Positions 57,328 to 64,000 of a stretch of DNA of 64,000 bases are shown here, in pieces. Both the position numbers and the translations under genes were made by a program. This DNA comes from Simiduia sp. 21SJ11W-1 (GTDB taxonomy: Bacteria > Pseudomonadota > Gammaproteobacteria > Pseudomonadales > Cellvibrionaceae): assembly GCF_024138675.1 (NCBI RefSeq), contig NZ_CP090959.1:2015501-2079500 (forward strand). Direction: 5' to 3'. Under the pieces are notes generated by a model that was not told the origin of the DNA, did not search any database, and saw only the letters and a program-made list of their open reading frames with translations. Position 1 is the first letter of the stretch; the number at the start of each line of letters is the position of its first letter.

Positions 57328-57769
57328 AGCTTACCAACTGCTTGGCGGAGTCTTGTATGAATTCACGATACTTGGCTTCGCTGGCCGCGCGCTCTTTGTC
57401 GTAACGGCGCTTGGTTTTCTTATCAAGCGCGCGCCAGTCTGCCAGCCTTGGAATATGCAGCGTCTCATCAGCGAGCTTATAAAGGGCCACGTGGGTTTCA
57501 CGCGCGGCCTTGCCCTCACCTAGAATATCCAGCAAGGCTGTAATGCGGATGGCCGCCTCTGTATAAGACAACTCGTCTTTCAAAACGCCCTGCGCAAGTA
57601 TGCGAATACTGTTAATGCGTTTGGTTTTTTCATCTTCCATTACCCCTTCCAGCTCCGCCAGGCGGGCTTGCTGGTCTTGATTTTGGCGGCGCACCTGCAA
57701 AGCCAAATAGGCCGCATAGCCAGCCAAACCCAAGACAATGGCCACTGCCAACACAACGAGATAGATCAT
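57302..57769 (-). CDS. DUF2489 domain membrane protein
   Basis: A 155-residue protein with an N-terminal transmembrane helix (IYLVVLAVAIVLGLAGYAAYL) followed by a coiled-coil-like helical region. INSIRILAQGVLKDELSYTEAAIRITALLDIL and HVALYKLADETLHIPRLADWRALDKKTKRRYDKER match DUF2489. Function unknown. 30 bp downstream of rmuC, on the same strand; convergent with trmA. Confidence 0.82.
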   Translation of the reverse strand: MIYLVVLAVAIVLGLAGYAAYLALQVRRQNQDQQARLAELEGVMEDEKTKRINSIRILAQGVLKDELSYTEAAIRITALLDILGEGKAARETHVALYKLADETLHIPRLADWRALDKKTKRRYDKERAASEAKYREFIQDSAKQLVSFSLSDAAK

Positions 57770-57799
57770 GTATATACCTGCTCAATAGTTAATCGGTGT

Positions 57800-59335
57800 T
57801 TAGGCGTCTTCAGCTTCCGCTGCCGGATCACTCGCCTCTAGGGCGGGCACGGCTTCCGCCTCATCCAGTGCGGCATTAACCAGATCGCCACGCAACTGCT
57901 TTTTGGTTTTCGCACCCAACTTGCGGATATCCTCTACCCGCTTAATTAAATTGCCGCGCCCGGATTTCAAGCGATTACGCGCTTTATCATAGGCATCTTG
58001 CGTGCGGCCAATGGCTTTACCCACATCATCAAAGGCTTCCAGCATCAACACAAACTGGTCATACAAGCCGCCTGCCTGGGCTGCAATCTTCTCGGCATTG
58101 CGGTTTTGCTTTTCATAGCGCCAGATGTTCTCTACGGTTCGCAGAGTTGCCAGCAAGGTGGTGGGGCTTACCAGAATAATGTGTTTATCGTAGGCATCAC
58201 GAAAAAGTGCAGGCTCCTCCTGCAGCGCAAGCATGAACGCGGCCTCAATGGGCACGAAAATAAACACAAAATCTAGTGTGCGAATACCTTCAAGGTTTTC
58301 GTAATCCTTAAAGCTCAGGCCGCTAATGTGGGCACGCATAGACTGGATATGTGCGCGCAGATGCTGCGCCCGTTCAGCCTCGGTTTCAGCGCTGCAATAG
58401 CGCTCGTAATCCAACAGGCTTACTTTCGCATCAATGATGATGTCTTTGTTTTCCGGCAGCCGCACAATAACATCCGGGTTGCGGCGGTTGCCGGCATCGG
58501 AGCGCAAGCTGACCTGGGTTTCGTATTCACGCCCCTTCTGCAGGCCAGACTCTTCAAGCAAGCGCTCAAGCACAACCTCACCCCAATTACCCTGGGCCTT
58601 GCTGTCTCCTTTCAATGCATTGGTGAGATTAATGGCATCCTGGCTGATTTTTTGGGTTTGCTTGGCAAGTTCTGTAATCTGGCCTGCCAGCTTGTTTCTG
58701 TCTGCCATTTCCTGGCTATACACATCGTCTACCCGCTTGCGAAAATCACCCAGTTGTTGGCGCAAGGGGTTGAGCGAAGTTTCCAGCACTTCCTTGCTCT
58801 GCAAGGTAAAACGCTGCTGTTTGTCGTCAAAAATTTTATTGGCGGTATTTTCAAACTCTTTGGTGAGTGATTGCTTGGCCTCCTGCAACAGGCTTAACTG
58901 CTCACCCATGCGCAACTGCTGCTGCTCAAGCTCGGTTTTAAGCTTGCTGTTTTCGGCCTTCAAATCACTGAGCGTATTGCGCGCGGCCAATGCATCGGCT
59001 TTTAGCTGGTCGTATTCTGCCACCTGCTGCTGCGCCCGCGCTCTGGCCTCACGCGACTCAGACAACTGCTCACGCAGCTCGACCAATGTCCGGGCCTGGG
59101 TGCCTTTTTCATCATTAAGCTCGCGCACCTGCTGCTCCAGGCGGCGCACTTGTGTGGTGAGGTCGTGCTCTTTCAGCTGATGCGCACTTTCGAGCCTGCC
59201 AACCTCCAGCGCGTGCGCGCTTTGAAGTTCCAGCACCTGCTGTTTCAGGCGCCAAAATAACACAGGCAGCAATAGACACAGGCAAACCAAAAAGCCGCCG
59301 GCCGCCCAAAGCAATAACGTGGTTTCAATTAACAA
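57800..59335 (-). CDS. rmuC: DNA recombination protein RmuC
   Basis: A 511-residue protein limiting recombination at inverted repeats. N-terminal transmembrane helix, long coiled coil (about 30-190), and nuclease-like RmuC domain (about 220-450): KGDSKAQGNWGEVVLERLLEESGL, YETQVSLRSDAGNRRNPDVIVRLPENKDIIIDAKVSLLDYERY. The TTG at 59335 (MLIETTLLLW) with GGGGAG six bases upstream is the likely start; the longer frame to 59476 has no support. C-terminus is acidic. Confidence 0.92.
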   Translation of the reverse strand: MLIETTLLLWAAGGFLVCLCLLLPVLFWRLKQQVLELQSAHALEVGRLESAHQLKEHDLTTQVRRLEQQVRELNDEKGTQARTLVELREQLSESREARARAQQQVAEYDQLKADALAARNTLSDLKAENSKLKTELEQQQLRMGEQLSLLQEAKQSLTKEFENTANKIFDDKQQRFTLQSKEVLETSLNPLRQQLGDFRKRVDDVYSQEMADRNKLAGQITELAKQTQKISQDAINLTNALKGDSKAQGNWGEVVLERLLEESGLQKGREYETQVSLRSDAGNRRNPDVIVRLPENKDIIIDAKVSLLDYERYCSAETEAERAQHLRAHIQSMRAHISGLSFKDYENLEGIRTLDFVFIFVPIEAAFMLALQEEPALFRDAYDKHIILVSPTTLLATLRTVENIWRYEKQNRNAEKIAAQAGGLYDQFVLMLEAFDDVGKAIGRTQDAYDKARNRLKSGRGNLIKRVEDIRKLGAKTKKQLRGDLVNAALDEAEAVPALEASDPAAEAEDA

Positions 59336-59424
59336 TGAAAACTCCCCAACTGTGTGACTGGCCGCTAGAGCCTGTGAAAAGGCTTTGTTATGATTCGGCC
59401 AGAAGGAATATGAGCCCAGCCTAG

Positions 59425-59874
59425 ATGTCAGATACTCCGCCGGATACCGCCGAACTTTCCACCGCACTGCTTGCACGCATCAAATCGCTGTGTGCCAAGG
59501 GTTACCAACATTACGACAACGCAGAGTTCGATCAGGCGCTGCGCACATTCTACCAAGCTTGGGTACAGCTACCCAAGCCGCAAACCCAATATCAAGCGGC
59601 CGGCTGGGTACTTACCGCGCTGGGCGATTGCTACTTTAAATTGGGCAAGTGGTCGCAGGCCCTTGAAGCGCTGAATTCCGCACAGTTTTGCCCGGAGGGC
59701 CGCAATAATTTATTTGCCCTCATGCGCAAAGGTCAGGTGCAGCTTGAGCAAGGTGAATTGGCGAGCGCACGCATAACCCTGTTTAACGTTTACAGCCAAG
59801 GCGGGCAAGACATGCTGGCCAAAGAGCCCGCCCGCTACCTTGCAGCCATCAACGACCTCACCCAGCCTGCCTAA
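59425..59874 (+). CDS. Small TPR-repeat protein
   Basis: A 149-residue cytoplasmic protein of predicted helix pairs. AKGYQHYDNAEFDQALRTFYQAWVQLPKPQTQYQAAGWVLTALGDCYFKLGKWSQALEALNSA has TPR spacing (about residues 22-95), followed by MRKGQVQLEQGELASARITLFNVY as a third unit. It is a scaffold-type protein without a known role. Divergent from rmuC, ahead of a small exported protein. Confidence 0.8.
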   Translation: MSDTPPDTAELSTALLARIKSLCAKGYQHYDNAEFDQALRTFYQAWVQLPKPQTQYQAAGWVLTALGDCYFKLGKWSQALEALNSAQFCPEGRNNLFALMRKGQVQLEQGELASARITLFNVYSQGGQDMLAKEPARYLAAINDLTQPA

Positions 59875-60029
59875 TTACCACAAGCTTTATGCAGCTACCC
59901 CCTATTGCCGATCGTTTTAAGCACAATTTGGCTTCTGTGCTAAATTTAGATGAAGGTGCGCCAGGCTTTAATGGCTTCTGGCGCTCAGTTATAGCCCCCG
60001 ACTTGGGACACCTTTTAGGATCACCACCC

Positions 60030-60320
60030 ATGAGAAGAAGCCTTTTAATAGCTGCCACCCTTGGAGCCCTGGGTTTTAGCCAGATAGTGTTCGCCTGTAG
60101 CCGCCCAGCCCCGCCGGAAATTCCAGACCCAAATACAGCGGTAACTCCGCAGATGATCAAGGCCAAAAACGACGTGCAGGCCTATGTGGGCGAGGCCGAA
60201 AAATACCTCAAGTGCAATATCAGCACGGCGCAGCACAACTCGATGGTGGACGAGATGAAAGAAACCGCCGAAAAGTTCAACCAAGCGGTGCGCGCCTACA
60301 AAGCCCGCATGGCAGGTTAA
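60030..60320 (+). CDS. Small exported protein of unknown function
   Basis: A 96-residue protein: N-terminal basic-hydrophobic signal (MRRSLLIAATLGALGFSQIVFA), then CSRPAPPEIPDPNTA, where the Cys could be a lipid anchor although VFAC is a poor lipobox. The mature part (KNDVQAYVGEAEKYLKC...MKETAEKFNQAVRAYKARMAG) is helical with one more Cys. ATG at 60030 with GGA nearby; the longer frame to 59889 is unlikely. Unrecognised family. Confidence 0.65.
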   Translation: MRRSLLIAATLGALGFSQIVFACSRPAPPEIPDPNTAVTPQMIKAKNDVQAYVGEAEKYLKCNISTAQHNSMVDEMKETAEKFNQAVRAYKARMAG

Positions 60321-60405
60321 TTCCCCGGAGTGGTGCGGCCCCTTTAGGCCGCGCCCGCTCTCAAGATAGGCGCATCCGCCTTACTGCACGCTCGCCACTG
60401 CAAAG

Positions 60406-61038
60406 CTAATCCACATACCAGCGCTGTAACCGGTAACCCGAACCTGTGGGCAAACCTAAATAGCGGCGGCCGTTTTCTTGCTTAAGTTCGGGTAACACCG
60501 GTGCCAAGGGGTTCGCCTGCAACGCATTGCTTAAGGCCTCAACGCTTGGGTACTCGGCAATCCAGTCCAATAACGCAACGGTGGGGAACATCATGTCCAA
60601 CTCGCCCTTTGCGTGTGCGGCCAGCGCCTCAGAAGGTGAAATCCACATTGCCTGGAGAATCTCCACGCCATCACATTGGGGCTCAGGCTGCTCCCCGGTT
60701 GCCAGCAAATAAAAGCGCGTGCGATAGCGCCGGGGCAACAAGGTTGGGGTTATCCACTCGCCCATATGCACCAATTGGCGCTCGCTATAACCTCCGACAC
60801 CCACCTCCTCTGCAAGCTCCCTTAGGGCTGCGCGCATGTAGTCTTCAGGCGCAGGGCCGCTCAGGCCCGGGCTTGCCCGCTGCCTATCCTGGGCTTCAAG
60901 TGCCCCACCGGGAAACACCCAATGGCCCGGCGCCATGCGAACCTCAGAGGTGCGCTTGGCCAGCAATACCGTTACACCGCTACTCTGGTTGCATGCCATA
61001 ACAACGCACGCCGATTGTATGAGACCTTCATCTGCCAT
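60406..61038 (-). CDS. Nudix hydrolase (NUDT19-like, extended box)
   Basis: A 210-residue Nudix protein. VLLAKRTSEVRMAPGHWVFPGGALEAQD is followed by an insert and ALRELAEEVGVGGYSERQL; the Nudix box is lengthened by about 18 residues compared with the standard G-x5-E-x7-REUxEExGU. Such extended boxes occur in NUDT7/19-like CoA diphosphatases. Substrate unassigned. Divergent from the AddB-like gene. Confidence 0.85.
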   Translation of the reverse strand: MADEGLIQSACVVMACNQSSGVTVLLAKRTSEVRMAPGHWVFPGGALEAQDRQRASPGLSGPAPEDYMRAALRELAEEVGVGGYSERQLVHMGEWITPTLLPRRYRTRFYLLATGEQPEPQCDGVEILQAMWISPSEALAAHAKGELDMMFPTVALLDWIAEYPSVEALSNALQANPLAPVLPELKQENGRRYLGLPTGSGYRLQRWYVD

Positions 61039-61226
61039 TTACTGCCTACCTTTTGCCACCCTATTAAAGTGTCTGCCTAAGTTTTACGCACAATGCAGCC
61101 CTGCAAAGGCGATTGTTAGCTGCATTTGTGGCGTGTATACGTAAGGCCGGTTAACTTCGGTTGCATTCACCCCCTCAATTCGCTAAAACCCACGGCTACT
61201 TCTACGAATGGCTATGGGGCAACGCA

Positions 61227-63863
61227 TTGATCAATCTACAACCACTGGCTGAACCGCTAGCCCAAGGCGCCTTGATCCTAACCCCTAACAATCGCCTTAA
61301 AAACAAAGTGTTGCTAGCCTGGGCGAGCCAACAAACCGGGGTGGTGAGCGCTCCGCGAATTCAAAGCCTTTCGGGCTGGATAAACGAGCGCTGGATAAGG
61401 CTTCAGCGCAGTGGGGAGCCTGCAGCACTGTGCACTCTGGCCGGCCCACAAATCCGCCGGCAACTGTGGGCGAAAGCCATCCAATCAACGCCCGATGCCG
61501 CACCACTTATTCACCCACGGCTACTTATCGATCAGCTCGATCAAGCCTATAGCTACCTGAAGCTCTGGCAAGTGAGCAAAGCGCAATGGGCAGGCTTCGG
61601 GCAAACCGCAGAACAGGCACGCCTCAGCCATTGGATTAGCCATGCCGAAACAGAGGCCGCTCGCTTAAACCTGTGTTTTGAAGAGCAGCAGCTTGGTCTA
61701 CTACTGGCAAACCTTACCAAAAACAGCAGTGAGCAGGCGCCAGGTGAGGCCGTTTACCTGCTCAATTTTGACACCATCACCCCCCTGCATCAGGCGCTAC
61801 TGGATTGCGCCTTTGGCGAACACCACGGCCTTGAAAGCAATCAAACGCAGGCCGCCCAAAGCCTGCGCACCGTCTGCAAAGATCCCAAACAAGAGCTGCA
61901 GGCCTGTGCGCTTTGGGCCAAGGCCCAATTAACTGCAAAGCCCGATCAGCGCATTGCCATCATCGACCCAAACCTGGGCAAAAACCGCGCACGTCTGGAG
62001 CGCGCCTTGGCACGGGTATTCGAGCCGCACCACCACCGCCCTGGCACCCAACGCTACACCATGCCCTTTAACTTCTCTGCCGGAACGCCGCTGGCCCAAT
62101 GCCCGCTGGTGCACCAATTGCTGGCCTGCCTGCGCTGGCCAAAGACACCGGCCCAAGCCAGTAGTTGGCTTAACAGCCCGTTTATCGGTTTTGATGGCGA
62201 CACGGGCCTGCGCCATTGGCTTACCAGCTATCTGCTGGAAACGGCCACACCCGAGATCACACTCCAACTGCTGGCGCGCGGCCTTGAACGCTTTGCAGCC
62301 GGTCGCCCAGACAACAGCCAAACACCCATACGGCCTTGGGCGGGCCTGCTCCAAAGCCTGCAGGATTTGCCCATCAAAGCCACGGGCAGCCAATGGGCCA
62401 ATCACTTCACCAGCTTGATTCACAGCCTCAACTGGCCGGGGCCAAGGGTGCTTGATTCAGAGGAACACCAGCAAGCCAACCAGCTGTTGGATTGCCTGCT
62501 GCAATTGCGCGAGGCCGATTTACTGGAAAGCCCACTCACCAGTAGCGAGGCCGCCCACTGGCTGAGCGAGGTGGCCAGCCGCCAGCCGTTCCAACCGCAA
62601 ACCCCTGAATCGCCCCTGCAAATTCTTGGCACCCTGGAATCGGCGGGCTTGAGCTTCGATCAAATTTGGGTGATCGGCATGGACGATACCCAATGGCCGC
62701 CACCGGCGGCGCCCAACCCCTTGCTGCCGGCGGCGCTGCAACGGGAGCTGGCAATGCCCCATGCCTCGGCCGAGCGAGAGCTGGCATTTTGCCAAAGCCT
62801 GACCCGAAACTTCCTATGTGCGGCACACACGGTGATTTTCAGCCATCCCGCGCGCGACGGCGACCGCGAGCTGCATACCAGCCCGCTGATTGCCCACCTT
62901 GAACCCATGCCGGCACCCGCAATTGCAGAGCCCGAACAACCTCAAGGCCCACTAGAGTGGATCAGTACCGCACAAGCACCGGCAGTGAGTGCGGCAGAAC
63001 TGCCCCGCCTGCGCGGCGGTAGCGGCATGTTAAGCCGGCAGGCCCGCTGCCCGCTGGCGGCGTTTTTTGCGCTGCGCCTGGGGGCGCGGCGTAAAGAGCC
63101 GGCAACGCCTGGGTTAAACGCGCTGGAGCGCGGCCAATTGCTGCACCAAACACTCTTTTATTTCTGGCGTGCAGGCCCAGACCTCACGACACAAAGCCCC
63201 GAGGCCCGCGCCCAAGCACTGCAAGCAGCCCTCGATGCCGCCTTTGCAGAGCTTCCCGAGTACTTGGGCAAGCGCTTCATTGCCCTTGAGCGCGAGCGGC
63301 TGGAATACCTGCTCGCGCCCTGGTTTGAATACGAGCGCCTGCGGCCCGCATTTTCCATTGCCGGCCTCGAGCAAGCACTGGAATTCAGCATTGGCGGGCT
63401 CCCCTTAAAGCTCCAGCTCGACAGACTCGACCAAATTGGCGACCAACAATTGCTCATCGACTACAAAAGCGGCGTTACTCACATTAACAAGTGGCTGGGC
63501 CCACGGCCGGAAGAACCCCAGCTACCGCTCTACGCCGTAGCACTCACCCAAGCGGGCGAAAACGTGCAGGGCATTGCCTTCGCCGAGCTACGCCAGGCCC
63601 GCCAGCTACTGCAAGGCATTGGCAACCCGGCGCTGGCACCAGGACTTAAGGCACCCAACGATAAAACCATAGGCCTTGAAAGCTGGCAGGCCCTGCTTGC
63701 CCATTGGCAGCAAGCGCTAGAAGGCCTTGCCCAAGAGCTGTTGAACGGCCATACAGAGCTGCAGTTTTCCAGCCTGCAAAGCCGACAGTACCTGGCTGAA
63801 TTTGCGACCTTGTTGCGCACCGACGAGCAACAACAAATCAGCCTGATGGAGCAAGCCCAATGA
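61227..63863 (+). CDS. PD-(D/E)XK nuclease-domain DNA repair protein (AddB-like)
   Basis: A protein of about 878 residues forming a helicase-nuclease with the next gene. The N-terminal part is a degraded SF1 helicase core (GALILTPNNRLKNKVLLAWASQQ; FDQIWVIGMDDTQWPP). The C-terminal RecB-like nuclease ends with LDRLDQIGDQQLLIDYKSG, the Asp and Lys of the catalytic motif. Related to the probable DNA repair protein family of pseudomonads. TTG at 61227 or 61161 could be the start; the first gives the usual N-terminus. Overlaps the next ATG (ATGA). Confidence 0.87.
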   Translation: MINLQPLAEPLAQGALILTPNNRLKNKVLLAWASQQTGVVSAPRIQSLSGWINERWIRLQRSGEPAALCTLAGPQIRRQLWAKAIQSTPDAAPLIHPRLLIDQLDQAYSYLKLWQVSKAQWAGFGQTAEQARLSHWISHAETEAARLNLCFEEQQLGLLLANLTKNSSEQAPGEAVYLLNFDTITPLHQALLDCAFGEHHGLESNQTQAAQSLRTVCKDPKQELQACALWAKAQLTAKPDQRIAIIDPNLGKNRARLERALARVFEPHHHRPGTQRYTMPFNFSAGTPLAQCPLVHQLLACLRWPKTPAQASSWLNSPFIGFDGDTGLRHWLTSYLLETATPEITLQLLARGLERFAAGRPDNSQTPIRPWAGLLQSLQDLPIKATGSQWANHFTSLIHSLNWPGPRVLDSEEHQQANQLLDCLLQLREADLLESPLTSSEAAHWLSEVASRQPFQPQTPESPLQILGTLESAGLSFDQIWVIGMDDTQWPPPAAPNPLLPAALQRELAMPHASAERELAFCQSLTRNFLCAAHTVIFSHPARDGDRELHTSPLIAHLEPMPAPAIAEPEQPQGPLEWISTAQAPAVSAAELPRLRGGSGMLSRQARCPLAAFFALRLGARRKEPATPGLNALERGQLLHQTLFYFWRAGPDLTTQSPEARAQALQAALDAAFAELPEYLGKRFIALERERLEYLLAPWFEYERLRPAFSIAGLEQALEFSIGGLPLKLQLDRLDQIGDQQLLIDYKSGVTHINKWLGPRPEEPQLPLYAVALTQAGENVQGIAFAELRQARQLLQGIGNPALAPGLKAPNDKTIGLESWQALLAHWQQALEGLAQELLNGHTELQFSSLQSRQYLAEFATLLRTDEQQQISLMEQAQ

Positions 63864-64000
63864 GCACACCCGTTGATGCCAAGGTGCGCGCCCAAGCGCT
63901 GGATATCCACCGGTCTTTTGCCGTTTCAGCCCCGGCAGGCTCGGGTAAAACAGGCCTGCTGACCCAACGTGTGTTGGCACTGCTCACCACCTGTGAGGCC
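63860..64000 (+). CDS. UvrD/AddA-like helicase-nuclease (3' part outside window)
   Basis: Only the first 47 codons are visible. ATG at 63860 overlaps the AddB-like stop, so the two are translationally coupled. SFAVSAPAGSGKTGLLTQRVLALL is a Walker A motif of SF1 UvrD/AddA type. Together with its partner it would form an AddAB-like double-strand-break resection enzyme. Confidence 0.87.
   Translation, partial: MSTPVDAKVRAQALDIHRSFAVSAPAGSGKTGLLTQRVLALLTTCEA

Noticed and set aside
58434-59180. 248-codon plus-strand frame inside rmuC
   Set aside because: Serine/cysteine-rich antisense shadow of the rmuC coiled coil.

Overview
This window is a stretch of core chromosome from a gammaproteobacterium. 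By eye it is moderately GC-rich. Several gene orders are shared with Pseudomonas-like and Cellvibrio-like bacteria: xerD-dsbC-hom-thrC; rpsP-rimM-trmD-rplS next to ffh and divergent from ypjD-corB; yceD-rpmF-plsX-fabD-fabG-acpP-fabF-pabC-mltG-tmk with no fabH; tRNA-Ser, a Bax-inhibitor-1 protein and tusDCBE; and an AddB/AddA-like nuclease-helicase pair. I infer order Cellvibrionales (a marine Cellvibrionaceae relative is plausible), but no 16S gene is present and the assignment is inference. There are no insertion sequences, prophages, CRISPR arrays, integrons or obvious islands. Nearly every base belongs to housekeeping genes.

Layout. 1-6.5 kb: truncated YbbA-type ABC ATPase divergent from tesA, then recJ, a cupin protein, an acyl-CoA thioesterase, thrC and hom. 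6.6-12.2 kb: dsbC, xerD, rplS-trmD-rimM-rpsP and ffh, all on the minus strand. 12.3-16.9 kb: ypjD and corB, a gamma carbonic anhydrase, two Nudix hydrolases and small DUF proteins. 16.9-25.4 kb: a NIF3/CutA-like protein, a serC-like aminotransferase, a sugar-phosphate mutarotase, cnoX, a DUF3014 protein and purL, divergent from mltF. 27.4-31.7 kb: an amino-acid module (omega-aminotransferase, Na+/alanine symporter, PLP deaminase/desulfhydrase) and a solitary yajC. 31.7-36.8 kb: AraC-type regulator, bcp, mdh, all-alpha dUTPase, tatD and a PilZ protein. 36.9-46.9 kb: holB, rluA (inserted on the opposite strand), tmk, mltG, pabC and the fatty-acid/phospholipid cluster. 47-53.2 kb: maf, a HAD phosphatase, rluC and rne. 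53.2-57.3 kb: tRNA-Ser(UGA), a BI-1 protein, tusDCBE, yjbQ and trmA. 57.3-64 kb: a DUF2489 protein, rmuC, a TPR protein, a small exported protein, a Nudix protein, an AddB-like nuclease and the start of an AddA/UvrD-like helicase.

Functional threads. The tRNA genes trmA, trmD, rluA and the tus relay sit with rne and ribosomal genes, giving an RNA-maturation theme. Lipid synthesis (plsX to fabF) is joined to folate (pabC), cell wall (mltG) and DNA precursor/replication genes (tmk, holB).

The most unusual observations are these. mltG apparently starts at ATT behind a strong Shine-Dalgarno sequence. A (CTGGGT)n array that fits the G-quadruplex consensus lies between the convergent ends of maf and the HAD gene. 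A leader of about 700 bases precedes rne. The RNase E tail carries an 18-bp minisatellite. yajC lies away from secDF with its own terminator. I did not find a clearly novel multi-gene system, and I say so plainly.
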